A stretch of 64,000 bases of DNA from Streptomyces oryzae (GTDB lineage: Bacteria > Actinomycetota > Actinomycetes > Streptomycetales > Streptomycetaceae): contig NZ_JADKMA010000006.1 of the NCBI RefSeq assembly GCF_017676365.1, positions 22,342 through 86,341 of the forward strand. Direction: 5' to 3'. The translations under genes were made by a program, and so were the position numbers. Positions 46,413 through 55,395 of this stretch are shown here, piece after piece; position 1 is the first letter of the stretch, and each line of letters starts with the position of its first letter. The notes beneath the pieces were generated by a model, which worked only from the letters and a program-made list of their open reading frames with translations, ran no database searches and had not been told where the DNA came from.

Positions 46413-47393
46413 ATGACCCTCATCGCCATCGAAGAACACTGGATGCTGCCGGAGCTGACCTCCGCACTCAAAGCCGCCTCACAGCCGGACGAGAGCCTCT
46501 TCTTCAACGAGCGGGGTGATGCCGGCGAGCGGCTCGAAGACCTGGGCGCCGGCAGGATCGCCACCATGGACGCCCAGGGCATCGACCTGGCCGTCCTCGC
46601 TCTCACCCCTCCGGGAACCCAGGCGCTGCCGCCCGAGGAGGCAGTCGCGCTCAGCCGTCTCGCGAACGACACCGCCACCGAAGCGGTCAGCATTCACCCG
46701 ACACGGTTCCGGTCCCTGTCGGCGCTGCCGATGTCCTCCCCGCGCCACGTCGCCGCCGAGCTCGAACGCGCCGCAGCCCAGGGCCACGTGGGAACCATGG
46801 TCTACGGACGGTCCGGCGACCGGTTCCTCGACGATCCCGCCTACGACGACTTCTTCGCCGCCGCAGCCGACCTGCGCCAGCCGGTCTTCATCCACCCGCA
46901 GATCCCCTCCGACGCATTGCGCGATGCCGCCTACCGGGGCTTCGACCCCATGACCGAGCTGGGCCTGGCCACCTTCGGCTGGGGCTGGCACCTGGAAGCG
47001 GCAACCGCGGCGCTTCGGCTCATCCTGCGCGGCACGTTCGACCGCCACCCCGACCTGCAGATCGTGCTCGGCCACTGGGGCGAACTGCTGCCCTTCTGGC
47101 TCGACCGCACCGACCGCCTCTCCCGCCTCGCGGGCCTCGAGCGCCCCGTCTCCGACTACATCCGCTCCAACGTCTTCCTCACGGCCTCGGGAATGCTCAA
47201 TCCCGCCCTGCTGCACCACGCGTTGACGGTGACGACCACCGAACGGCTGATCTTCTCGACCGACTACCCCTTCCAACAGCCCACCCGGGCAGAGATCGAC
47301 ACCTTCTTCGGTCACCTTGCCACCGGCGCCGACCGGCACAGGGTCGGCTCGGCCAACGCCGCCACCCTCTTCGGCATCAGCACTGCACCCTGA
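46413..47393 (+). CDS. Amidohydrolase-family protein, resorcylate decarboxylase-like
   Basis: This 326-residue amidohydrolase-2 barrel starts MTLIAIEEHWMLPE, the EEHW/EExH-type start seen in gamma-resorcylate and related nonoxidative decarboxylases. Metal and catalytic positions include His in PVFIHPQIP, His in VLGHWGELLPF and Asp in FSTDYPFQQP. Decarboxylation or hydrolysis of an aromatic acid is likely; the substrate is unknown. The ATG at 46413 lies after GGGACGCTGACC. Confidence 0.85.
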   Translation: MTLIAIEEHWMLPELTSALKAASQPDESLFFNERGDAGERLEDLGAGRIATMDAQGIDLAVLALTPPGTQALPPEEAVALSRLANDTATEAVSIHPTRFRSLSALPMSSPRHVAAELERAAAQGHVGTMVYGRSGDRFLDDPAYDDFFAAAADLRQPVFIHPQIPSDALRDAAYRGFDPMTELGLATFGWGWHLEAATAALRLILRGTFDRHPDLQIVLGHWGELLPFWLDRTDRLSRLAGLERPVSDYIRSNVFLTASGMLNPALLHHALTVTTTERLIFSTDYPFQQPTRAEIDTFFGHLATGADRHRVGSANAATLFGISTAP

Positions 47394-47490
47394 CCGGCAT
47401 CCCGGTCCCACTGATCTCCGCACCCGGACCTCACAGGTGCCCGCACCCACCACCGACATGCCCGCACCACCGACATGGAGAGGACTCGAC

Positions 47491-48204
47491 ATGCCGCACT
47501 CCACCGCAGGCGAACACACACCCACCGCTCTGATCATCGGCGCGTCGCGCGGCCTCGGATGCGCCATGACCGCCGAACTCGCCGACCGGGGATGGTCGGT
47601 CATCGGCACCGTCCGGGGAACCGCCCGCACCCCGCTGCACGACCTCGCCGACCGCAACCCCGAACGCGTCCGCGTCGAACACCTCGACATCACCGAGCCC
47701 GGACAACTCCCGCCCCTGCGCGAGCGCCTGACCGGACAGCAGCTCGGCATCCTGTTCATCAACGCGGGCACCACCAACAACGAGCAGACCCCCATCGGAG
47801 CCGTCCCCACCCAGGACTTCATCGACGTCATGGTGACCAACGCGCTCAGCCCTCTGCGCGTCATCGAGGCACTCGACGACCTGGTGACCCCCAGCGGCCT
47901 GATCGGCGTGATGTCCTCGGGACAGGGCAGCATCGCCAACAACACGAACGGACTGCGCGAGGTCTACCGCGGCAGCAAAGCCGCACTCAACATGTTCATG
48001 CGCAGCTACGCCACCCGCCAGACCGACTCCGACCGGGCCCTGCTTCTGATGGCTCCCGGCTGGATCCGCACCGAGCTCGGCGGCGACGACGCGCCGTACA
48101 CCGTGCAGGAGAGCGTCCCGCTCATCGTGGACGTACTGCTCTCCCACCTCGACAACAAGGGCCTCGCCTACCTGGACCGCTTCGGCGAGCCCGTCCCCTG
48201 GTGA
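47491..48204 (+). CDS. Short-chain dehydrogenase/reductase
   Basis: The 237-residue protein has the cofactor motif GASRGLG (residues 17-23), NAG, and the catalytic YRGSK with an upstream Ser in VMSSGQGS. It probably reduces or oxidises a hydroxy/keto group with NADP(H). GGAGAGG lies before ATG 47491. It follows the amidohydrolase in the same direction by 97 bases, so the two may act on one substrate. Confidence 0.88.
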   Translation: MPHSTAGEHTPTALIIGASRGLGCAMTAELADRGWSVIGTVRGTARTPLHDLADRNPERVRVEHLDITEPGQLPPLRERLTGQQLGILFINAGTTNNEQTPIGAVPTQDFIDVMVTNALSPLRVIEALDDLVTPSGLIGVMSSGQGSIANNTNGLREVYRGSKAALNMFMRSYATRQTDSDRALLLMAPGWIRTELGGDDAPYTVQESVPLIVDVLLSHLDNKGLAYLDRFGEPVPW

Positions 48205-48309
48205 CCCGGGCCGGGAATCGACCATCGCGGCGGCTCCCACGTACGCGCATCCCTGACACCGCTCCGGCCGCGCCGGTCGCGACGCCGGCCGAGGAGACCG
48301 AAGGGGCCG

Positions 48310-48803
48310 TCAGTCCATGCCCGCGGTCCAGGAGTGCGGGGCCGCCTGCCGCGTTCTCGTCCACGCCTCGGTCGCCGAGCGGTTCGTCGAGCAGCTCGTC
48401 GGTGAAGTCCGGTCACTGGCCGTCGGCGGAACCGCGCACCGGCGAGGACGGCGAGGTCGCCCCCATGGTTTCCAAGGCGCACTTCGGCCGCGTCACGGGC
48501 TACCTGGAGCGTGCGGAGGTCGACGGCTTCCGCGCCGCGGCGGGAGGCGGAGCCGTCGAAGGCCCCGGCTACTTCGTCCCCAACCGTGCTGGTCGACGTC
48601 CCCGAAGGAGCCGAGGCCGCCGGGGAGGAGATCTTCGGCCCCGTGGTCACCGTCGAGACCTTCACCGACGAGGAGGCTACGCCGAGCCAACGACGTCCCA
48701 CTCGGCCTGTCAGCCTCGGTGTGGACGGAGAACGCCCGCCGCGGCTCTACACCCTGGACGACTACGCACGCACCAAACACGTCATGCACAACCACAGGCG
48801 CTG
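48310..48803 (+). pseudogene. Aldehyde dehydrogenase remnant
   Basis: Only C-terminal pieces remain: QECGAACRVLVHASVAERFV with the active-site Cys, then AHFGRVTGYLERAEVDGF, VEGPGYFVP, EEIFGPVVTVETFTDEEA, NDVPLGLSASVWTENARR, and in another frame LDDYARTKHVMHNH before the stop. The N-terminal cofactor half and the segment before the tail are deleted. The pattern is that of aminobutyraldehyde/betaine aldehyde dehydrogenases. Confidence 0.78.
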
Positions 48804-48847
48804 AGTCGCTGGAACTCGTTGCCTTCCAGGGCAGCGAGCACGGCAGG

Positions 48848-49594
48848 TCACTTCGGCGGGTTGAGCTTGCGGAAGTACGTCCAGCTGGTCTCGTTCGGCT
48901 CGCTCCACTTCTCCGGTGCGTGGGCGAACTCCGGGTGGCGGTCGGCGATATAGGCGCGGGTCCGCTCGGAGACCTCGGCGTACGAGCCGAGCTTGCGGCC
49001 CCGGCAGTGGAAGGTGAGCCCGCCGGGACGCTGGCCGCAGGCCATCCAGGGGAGCCACGGGGACATCCGCGTCCACGACATGGAGGCCGGGACGCTGGGC
49101 GCCGGGCCGGCCAGGTCGGCGCGGTCGGCGAAGAACTGGAAGCACTCCAGGGCCTTGTACGTGTCGCCGGCCGAGTGGACCGGGTACTCGGCCACGGGCA
49201 GCGGCGACGGGTAGGAGAGCGGGATCTCCAGGCTGAAGCAGACCTGCCGGCCGAGATCGGTGGTCGGGATCGGGAAGGGGCGCCACTTCTGGTTCGCCGG
49301 GTCGTTCCAGATGTGCACCACCGGGAGGTCCTGCCAGGTCTCCAGGATCTCCCGGCTGGTGGGGTCCAGGAAGAAGGCGGCCTCGCGGGTGAGCAGTTGG
49401 TATGCGTCCGGGCCTGCTTCGGCGTCCTGGACGAGGCGGGCGACGTTGAGCCCTTCGAAGCCGAAGAGGCGCTGGTAGGGCTCGTCGGGGGCCCAGGAGT
49501 ACACATCTCCGGACCACCAGTACGTGACCTCCTCCCCGTCGAGCGAGGCACGGGTACGGGCGAAGGAACGGAGCAGCTCTGCGGGCGTAGTCAT
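48848..49594 (-). CDS. DUF1838 family protein
   Basis: The 248-residue protein shows SLDGEEVTYWWSGDVYSWAP, LEIPLSYPSPLPVAEYP and a C-terminal ERTRAYIADRHPEFAHAPEK. This is an uncharacterised family of lipocalin-like size found in proteobacteria and actinobacteria, often near oxidoreductases. No signal peptide is seen. The start is ATG 49594. Confidence 0.85.
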   Translation of the reverse strand: MTTPAELLRSFARTRASLDGEEVTYWWSGDVYSWAPDEPYQRLFGFEGLNVARLVQDAEAGPDAYQLLTREAAFFLDPTSREILETWQDLPVVHIWNDPANQKWRPFPIPTTDLGRQVCFSLEIPLSYPSPLPVAEYPVHSAGDTYKALECFQFFADRADLAGPAPSVPASMSWTRMSPWLPWMACGQRPGGLTFHCRGRKLGSYAEVSERTRAYIADRHPEFAHAPEKWSEPNETSWTYFRKLNPPK

Positions 49595-49719
49595 AGGGAC
49601 CAGCCTGCCCGACCCAACGGATGAGCGGCGGGCAGGCCCGAAAAGGATCACCTCCAGTCGCAGGAGATCTCGAGCCGCTTCTTGCCAGGAGGCGGAAGCC
49701 GCCGAGGGAGCCCGCCGGT

Positions 49720-50664
49720 TCAGGGCTCCGTTGGCGTTCGGCGCTCGGCGGCCCCGCCCGCCGGGGGTGTGGGCGGGCCGCCGGTTGCGGGCCGCCAGTC
49801 GCGGATCGCTGCCGCGAACAGCTCGGGGGCGTCCGACTGCACGAAGTGGCCGGCGCCTTTGGCGATGACCGTGTGGTGGTCGGGGAAGATCTGCTCCCAT
49901 CGCTGTCGTTCCTTGGCCCGGAAAGCGAAGTCGGCGTCGCCCCACACGATGAGCGTCGGGAGTGACGCGAGGCCGGGCAGCCCGGCCTCGACGCCGGTGA
50001 GAAAGGCGCGGCTGGCGGTGATGCGCCGCGGGAGTACGGCCGAGGCGTCGCGCCCACTGGGGCCGGCGAGAGCGTTTCGGTAGTGGGCCATCTCGTCGGC
50101 CGTCGGCTTCCGCAGCCGGTGCCCGGCGGGGATCAGCCCGTTGACGAACAGGTTGAACTGCCTGACCAGCAGGCGCCCCAGAGGGCCGCCCAGCAGGTGG
50201 GAGACGGCTTTGAAGGCGAGGTCGCCGGTGACCGGCCAGCCCCAGGTGTTGGCCAGCACAAGCCCCTCGAAAGCGGCGGGCCGCTGTTGGACGGTGGCGA
50301 GGCCGATGGGGCCGCCCCAGTCCTGTGCCACCAGGGTGGCCCCGTCCAAGGCCAGGGCATCGACGAAGGCGGTGACGACCTTGGTGTGCTCTTCGGGCAG
50401 GTACCGGTAGCCCGGGCGGGGAGACGACAGCCCGAAGCCGGGGTAGTCGAGGGCGACGCAGCGGAACTGTTCCCGCAGGGCCAGGATCGCGTCGCGATAC
50501 ACGAAGGACCAGGTCGGGTTGCCGTGCAGCATCAGGAGCGTCGGGCCCGATCCTTCGTCCACGTAGTGGACGGTGTGCCCGTCGATGGTGACGAAGCGGC
50601 TCTCGAACGGGAACAACGCGTCATCGACCCATCCGGGCCTTCCCTTGTCAGCCACGACCACCAC
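49720..50664 (-). CDS. Haloalkane dehalogenase-like alpha/beta hydrolase
   Basis: The 314-residue protein has HGNPTW at 47-52 and the nucleophile elbow AQDWGG with Asp115 instead of Ser, followed by Trp116; Asn49 and Trp116 are the halide-binding pair of haloalkane dehalogenases. A later Asp (WGDADFAF) and His (GAGHFVQSD) complete the site. Carbon-halogen hydrolysis is plausible but fluoroacetate/epoxide-type relatives also use Asp. GTG 50655 has better ribosome binding site spacing than GTG 50664. It is divergent from an HxlR regulator. Confidence 0.85.
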   Translation of the reverse strand: MVVVADKGRPGWVDDALFPFESRFVTIDGHTVHYVDEGSGPTLLMLHGNPTWSFVYRDAILALREQFRCVALDYPGFGLSSPRPGYRYLPEEHTKVVTAFVDALALDGATLVAQDWGGPIGLATVQQRPAAFEGLVLANTWGWPVTGDLAFKAVSHLLGGPLGRLLVRQFNLFVNGLIPAGHRLRKPTADEMAHYRNALAGPSGRDASAVLPRRITASRAFLTGVEAGLPGLASLPTLIVWGDADFAFRAKERQRWEQIFPDHHTVIAKGAGHFVQSDAPELFAAAIRDWRPATGGPPTPPAGGAAERRTPTEP

Positions 50665-50701
50665 TCCCTTTCGCCGACTGTGCTAGATTCAGTCAACCGA
50701 A

Positions 50702-50716
50702 CTTGAGATTGTCAAG
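50702..50716. promoter_or_regulatory. Inverted repeat between the hydrolase and HxlR genes
   Basis: CTTGA and TCAAG flank GATTG in the 95-base divergent region. This is the usual size for an HxlR operator and would let the regulator control both genes. Confidence 0.5.
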
Positions 50717-50759
50717 CTCCAGTTGGACGCGATGGCCCAAGGCGGTCAAGGAGGTGCGG

Positions 50760-51449
50760 ATGGGACGAAGCTACGGCCAGTTCTGCGGTCTCGCCCGAGC
50801 GCTCGACGTCGTGGGCGACAGATGGAATCTGCTCATCGTCCGCCAGCTCCTCATGGGCCCCGCCCGCTACCGCGAACTGCTCGACGGACTGCCCGGCGTG
50901 GCCACCAATCTGCTCGCCGACCGGCTCCGCGACCTGGAGACCGCCGGAGTGGTCGAGCGTCGCCTGGCCGAGGAGGGCAACGCCGTCGTGTACGCCCTCA
51001 CCCCATGGGGCGCCGAGCTGCGGGAGCCGGTCAACGGGCTCATCCGCTGGTCCACACCGCTCATGACACGCGGGCCCGGAGGCGACCACTTCCGCGCCGA
51101 CTGGCTCCTCCTCGCCCTCCCGGCCCTGCTCGCCGACAAGGCGGCAGCACATCAGCCGGCGACAGTGGGGATCGCGGTCGACGACGACCGACTGTTCCAG
51201 GTGAGGACGACGGACGCGGGCGCCGAAGTCAGCCTGCACGACGGCCGCGAGCTCGACGCCGTCGTGCGCGCCGACGCCTCGATCGTCCTCGGCCTGGCAG
51301 CGGGAGTGCTCACGCTCAACGACGCCGCCGGGCTCATCGACATCGACGGCGACGAAGGTGCGGTACGACGCGTATTCACGCCCAGACGCGCCGAGACCGA
51401 ACCCGAGACCGCAACCAAACCCGAGACCGAGACCGAAGGCTCCGCGTAG
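50760..51449 (+). CDS. HxlR-family transcriptional regulator
   Basis: The 229-residue protein has a winged helix (LDVVGDRWNLLIVRQLLMG, GPARYRELLDGLPGVATN, TPWGAELREPVNGLIRW) and a C-terminal SCP2-like domain that may bind lipid or another ligand. AAGGAGGTGCGG precedes ATG 50760. The tail carries acidic Glu-Thr repeats. It probably represses the dehalogenase-like gene. Confidence 0.9.
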   Translation: MGRSYGQFCGLARALDVVGDRWNLLIVRQLLMGPARYRELLDGLPGVATNLLADRLRDLETAGVVERRLAEEGNAVVYALTPWGAELREPVNGLIRWSTPLMTRGPGGDHFRADWLLLALPALLADKAAAHQPATVGIAVDDDRLFQVRTTDAGAEVSLHDGRELDAVVRADASIVLGLAAGVLTLNDAAGLIDIDGDEGAVRRVFTPRRAETEPETATKPETETEGSA

Positions 51450-51469
51450 CCGCGGCACGGGGTGGCCGG

Positions 51470-51679
51470 TCAGGCGTCTCCGTTGAGCATGGCGGCCGTC
51501 AGGACGTTGCCGGCGACGCCCCAGCCGCCATCGGGGACTTCATCGACCAGGACGACGGTGGTGGGACGGGCCCGCTCACCGTAGATCTCGGCGTACAGAT
51601 CGGTGGTGCGCTCGACGATCTTCTTCTTGTCCTCGGCGGTGAGGGTGCCGGCAGGGACCCTGAAGTTGGCGAAAGGCAT
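51470..51679 (-). CDS. Tautomerase-family protein
   Basis: The 69-residue protein starts MPFANFRVPAGTLTAEDKKK; Pro1 after Met is the family's catalytic base, and GGAGGAGCAGCACC gives a good ribosome binding site, so 51679 is the start. The frame stays open to a GTG at 51799 that overlaps the stop of the short-chain dehydrogenase gene, with an acidic Glu/Ala linker; that longer form would bury Pro1. Role and substrate are unknown. Confidence 0.85.
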   Translation of the reverse strand: MPFANFRVPAGTLTAEDKKKIVERTTDLYAEIYGERARPTTVVLVDEVPDGGWGVAGNVLTAAMLNGDA

Positions 51680-51795
51680 GGTGCTGCTCCTCCATTGACC
51701 GGCCTCTCCGGCCTCTTTGATTTCTTCGGCTTCTGCGGTTTCTTCGGCTTCCGCGGGTTCTTCTGTGGGGACGGCCAGGACGCTGGGCCGCGTCG

Positions 51796-52563
51796 TCACA
51801 CCATGCCGCCGTTGGCGCGCAGGATCTGGCCGTTCACCCAGTGGCCCTGCGGACTGGTGAGGAAGGCGACCACCTGGGCGATGTCCTCGGGGGTGCCCAG
51901 CCTCTCCAGCGGCGGGGCCTTGGCGAGCCGGTCGATCTCGTCCTCCGTCTTTCCTTCCAGGAACAGATCCGTGGCCGTGGGACCAGGAGCGATGGTGTTC
52001 ACGGTGATGTCCCGTCCGCGCAGCTCGCGGGCGAGGATCAGCGTCATCGCCTCGACGGCGCCCTTGCTCGCCGCGTATGCGCCGTAAGCGGGGAACTGCG
52101 TACCGACGACGGAGGTCGAGAATCCGACGAACGAGCCGCCGGTCCGCAGTCGCCGAGCTGCCTGCTGGGCGACGACGAAGGCACCCCGGACGTTCGTACG
52201 GTGCACGGCGTCGAACACCGCCAGGTCCAGCTCGGCGATGGGCGACAGCGCGAGCCTGCCGGCGGAGTTGACGACGGCGTCGACGCCACCGAACTCCTCT
52301 TCCACCTGGTCGAACAGCGCGGCGACCGCGTCCTCGTCCGCCACGTCGGCCTGGACCGCGATCGCACGCGCGCCCTCGGCGGTGAGCGCTGCCACCGTCT
52401 CGTCGGCGGCAGCCGCGTCACGGGCGTAGTTCACCACGACGGCGAAGCCGTCCTGGGCGAGTTCCCGGGAGACCGCCCGGCCGATGCCGCGTGATCCGCC
52501 GGTGACGACGGCGACCCGCGGGGCCGACGGCGTTCGCGTGGAAGGAGTTGCGTTCACGTCCAT
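51796..52563 (-). CDS. Short-chain dehydrogenase/reductase
   Basis: The 255-residue classical SDR has TGGSRGIGRAV near residue 21, NSAG near 108, the catalytic YAASKGA with Ser in GFSTSVVGTQ, and GHWVNGQILRANGGMV at the end, as in 3-oxoacyl-ACP reductase-like enzymes. It lies upstream of the tautomerase gene and is divergent from an XRE regulator 86 bases away, a frequent pairing in Streptomyces. Confidence 0.9.
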   Translation of the reverse strand: MDVNATPSTRTPSAPRVAVVTGGSRGIGRAVSRELAQDGFAVVVNYARDAAAADETVAALTAEGARAIAVQADVADEDAVAALFDQVEEEFGGVDAVVNSAGRLALSPIAELDLAVFDAVHRTNVRGAFVVAQQAARRLRTGGSFVGFSTSVVGTQFPAYGAYAASKGAVEAMTLILARELRGRDITVNTIAPGPTATDLFLEGKTEDEIDRLAKAPPLERLGTPEDIAQVVAFLTSPQGHWVNGQILRANGGMV

Positions 52564-52649
52564 GCCCCCATGGTGAACAGCGCCCACCAGCGGAACCAGG
52601 GGATCTCATCCCACGTGTGCGTGCCCCGGCCGAGCGCAGAATGGAGAGC

Positions 52650-53528
52650 ATGGGTTCTGTGAAGTACCGCGAGTTGGGGGCCTTTCTGCGTTCGCGGCGG
52701 GCGCGCATCCGCCCGGCCGAGGTGGGGCTCCCCACCGGGCCCCGCCGCCGGGTGCCAGGACTGCGGCGGGACGAGGTCGCCCAGCTCGCCGGGGCATCGG
52801 TGGACTATTACAACGAGCTCGAGCGCGGAGCCGGGTCCCAGCCGTCGACCCAGATGATCGCCGCGCTGGCCAGGGCGCTGCGCCTGACCGCCGACGAACG
52901 CGACCACCTCTACCATCTGGCCGACCGCCCGGTGCCTGCGCAGGGGGGCGCCGCCTCGCATGTACACCCCGGCATGCTCGATCTGCTCGGACGTCTGACA
53001 TCGACACCCGCCCAGGTCATCACCGACCTGCACGTCACCCTGGTGCAGAACCCGCTCGCGGTGGCTCTGGTCGGAGACCAGTCCAGCTTCCGGGGCGCCC
53101 GGGCGAGCTTCGTCCACCGGTGGTTCACCGAATCCGAAGCCCGGCGGCTCTATCCGGAAGCGGATCACGAAGTCCAGTCCCGCGCTTTCGTCGCCGATCT
53201 ACGGGCAGCGGCCGCCAGGCGGGACGCGAAGGACTCCGAAGCGCGCTCGTTGATCGGTGCGCTGCTCGACCTCTCCCCCGAATTCGCCGCTCTGTGGGCC
53301 GACCATGAGGTGGCGTTCCGGCGGGACGACCGCAAACGCCTCAACCATCCGACGCTCGGTCTGATCGAGCTGAACTGCCTGAGTCTCTTCAGCGAGGACG
53401 GCCGACAGCGGCTGCTCTGGTTCACCCCGGCTGTCGGCACGGACAGCGCCGAACTGCTCGACCTGCTCGCCGTTACGGGCACTCAAGAAATCGCCGCCAC
53501 ACCACGAGTTGCCGATTCGACGCGCTGA
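52650..53528 (+). CDS. XRE-family regulator with MmyB-like ligand domain
   Basis: The 292-residue protein starts with a helix-turn-helix domain (PGLRRDEVAQLAGASVDYYN, ELERGAGSQPS) and continues with the MmyB-like C-terminal domain that binds a fatty-acid-like ligand in relatives. It probably controls the divergent dehydrogenase. An in-frame ATG at 52641 is an alternative start. Confidence 0.9.
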   Translation: MGSVKYRELGAFLRSRRARIRPAEVGLPTGPRRRVPGLRRDEVAQLAGASVDYYNELERGAGSQPSTQMIAALARALRLTADERDHLYHLADRPVPAQGGAASHVHPGMLDLLGRLTSTPAQVITDLHVTLVQNPLAVALVGDQSSFRGARASFVHRWFTESEARRLYPEADHEVQSRAFVADLRAAAARRDAKDSEARSLIGALLDLSPEFAALWADHEVAFRRDDRKRLNHPTLGLIELNCLSLFSEDGRQRLLWFTPAVGTDSAELLDLLAVTGTQEIAATPRVADSTR

Positions 53529-53563
53529 AGGATGACGGCCGGCTCGCCCGCGGGCACGGAAGG

Positions 53564-53613
53564 GCGCACCGGGCACCGTCTGAACTGCGTGGTTCCGGCG
53601 GTGCACGGTGCGC
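53564..53613. terminator. Long hairpin between convergent genes
   Basis: Arms 53564-53578 and 53599-53613 pair in 14 of 15 positions around a 20-base loop, between stops at 53528 and 53632. Confidence 0.65.
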
Positions 53614-53631
53614 GTGTGTTCCTGGTGGGCT

Positions 53632-54465
53632 TCAGCCCTTGCGTATGACCGTGCGCAGGCGGGCGGCGAAGGCGTCGGGGGTCTCGACGAACCCGGTGTG
53701 GCCGCCGGGGAACGCCGTCGGCTCGGTGCCCAGCGACCGAGCGAGCGCGCGGGAGGTCCGGTCGCACAGCTGTCCGGCGGAGTCGGCGCCGATGCCCACC
53801 ACGATGCGGGTGGGCGCGGCGCGCAGGGCTGCCGGGTCGGGCCGCCAGTAGGTGGAGGCGCGCATCTCGTGCGCGAACCAGCGGCGTTCGTCGGCCACTT
53901 GCTGCGGATCGCGCTCCCCGCCGAACATCTGCTCAATGAGGGGCTCGGGCATCGTGAGGTTGGCCTGGGCGAAGAACTTCTTCCATGCCCCTGTCACCTC
54001 GCCGGCGAGGTAGGTGGCGACGATGTCCTCGGTTCCGGCGCGCAGTTGCTCCCGGTCATCCAGGAGCTCGATCAGTGGTGGCTCGTGGGCGATGATGGTG
54101 TGCACCTGGTCGGGGCGGCGCTGGGCGAGGGCCAGTACGCTGACGGCGCCGCCGCTGGAACCCACGGCGACGGCCGGTCCCGCGTCGATGTGGGCGATCA
54201 GCCGGGACAGGTCGTCGGCGCGCAGTTGGGGTGTCGAGTCCTGGCCGGGGTCGTCGAGTCTGCTGCGGTTGATGCCGCGTGGGTCGGTGGTGAGCACGGT
54301 GTGATCGGTGGCGAGCAGTTCGGCCAGCGGGGCGAAGGCTGCAGCGTCCATCGGGGCACCGGCCAGCACGATGAGAGAGCCCTCGCCGCGCACTTCGTAG
54401 TACAGCTGTGCGCCGGGCACCTTGAGAAGGCCGGCAGCAGCGGTGTCGGTCGGGTTCGTAGCCAT
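53632..54465 (-). CDS. Alpha/beta hydrolase
   Basis: The 277-residue serine hydrolase has GSSGGA as nucleophile elbow (Ser near residue 104), TTDPRGINRSRLDDPG before it, and the catalytic His in FPGGHTGFVETPDAF. The substrate is unknown. It stands alone, convergent with the XRE gene. Confidence 0.87.
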   Translation of the reverse strand: MATNPTDTAAAGLLKVPGAQLYYEVRGEGSLIVLAGAPMDAAAFAPLAELLATDHTVLTTDPRGINRSRLDDPGQDSTPQLRADDLSRLIAHIDAGPAVAVGSSGGAVSVLALAQRRPDQVHTIIAHEPPLIELLDDREQLRAGTEDIVATYLAGEVTGAWKKFFAQANLTMPEPLIEQMFGGERDPQQVADERRWFAHEMRASTYWRPDPAALRAAPTRIVVGIGADSAGQLCDRTSRALARSLGTEPTAFPGGHTGFVETPDAFAARLRTVIRKG

Positions 54466-54729
54466 GCGTTCTCCGGATGAGGCTGTCAGTGGAGCTGTTA
54501 TGGGTCTGTCGATGAGTAGGACCCGGCAAATGGCACAGACTCATCGCTCACAGATCGGCGGCCGACTGCGAAGTGCCCCCTCGTCCATCGATGCGTCAAG
54601 GCCCAAAAGGAAGTTGGGCATGAAAGAGGCAAGCCATCGGCACCGGCCGCCACCAGTCGGCTACTGTGCGGACAACGCCGCACTGTCCACCGCGGTCCGC
54701 GGTCCGCGGGTCCCGCGAGGAGGAACCCT
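54466..54729. other. Divergent intergenic region
   Basis: It separates the hydrolase at 54465 from the gene at 54730. No clear operator was seen; a GAGGAGG before 54730 is the ribosome binding site. Confidence 0.4.
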
Positions 54730-55269
54730 GTGTCATCGCCCTGCGACCCTCGGTACGCTCCGGTCGGCGATGTGGGGGCGGCGCTCATGATGGTCGACTC
54801 TCAGCTCAAAGCCGTCCACAACGGCGGCAACGCCGCGACCGACCCCGAGCGACAGGCGCTGGTCGACCAGTACACCGCGTCGCTGGGCCCCAGGGAAGCC
54901 GATGACGTGCTCGACGGCATGTGCACGCTCATCTTCATGTTCATGCGGTGGCTGCGGGAGGCTCACGAGGACCAGGACAAGGACGTCCTCGCCTACGTGG
55001 TCCCCAGCCTCGTGGCCACGATGCGCATGATGCCCAAGAGCTGCCGTCCCGAAGCCATTCCCACCATGGCCGGCCTGGTCATCGCCGCGGGCACCGGCCT
55101 CAGCCCCAACCTGTGGCGGGAACAGTTCGGGGACTGGACCAAGGAGGAGCTGACCGCCCTGGAAGCGACCGCCCTTCTGCTCGCGGAACACATCAACCGC
55201 GTCACCGACGACCCCGACTTCGCCACCCGCCTGATCACCGACGCGCTGTCCAGGTCGGAAGAGCTCTGA
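54730..55269 (+). CDS. Hypothetical helical protein
   Basis: The 179-residue protein starts at GTG after GAGGAGGAACCC. It is rich in helices (LDGMCTLIFMFMRWLREAHE, EELTALEATALLLAEHINRV) with no signal peptide. I do not recognise the family. Codon use and length suggest a real gene. It precedes the channel gene by 126 bases in the same direction. Confidence 0.7.
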   Translation: MSSPCDPRYAPVGDVGAALMMVDSQLKAVHNGGNAATDPERQALVDQYTASLGPREADDVLDGMCTLIFMFMRWLREAHEDQDKDVLAYVVPSLVATMRMMPKSCRPEAIPTMAGLVIAAGTGLSPNLWREQFGDWTKEELTALEATALLLAEHINRVTDDPDFATRLITDALSRSEEL

Positions 55270-55395
55270 TCTGCCGCGGCTTCCGATCTGCCGCGGCTTC
55301 CGCTCCGGTGCCGTCGGCTCGGCTGAGCGCCCGCCAGGTCACCTCAGCTGCTTCACCAACTCGGCGCGTGGCAAGATCACTCCTGGTGTGGGTGG

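Noticed and set aside
51718..51766. TTCTTCGGCTTC-like simple repeat as a regulatory element
   Set aside because: It simply encodes Glu/Ala codons in the stretch between two genes on the minus strand; no dyad is present.
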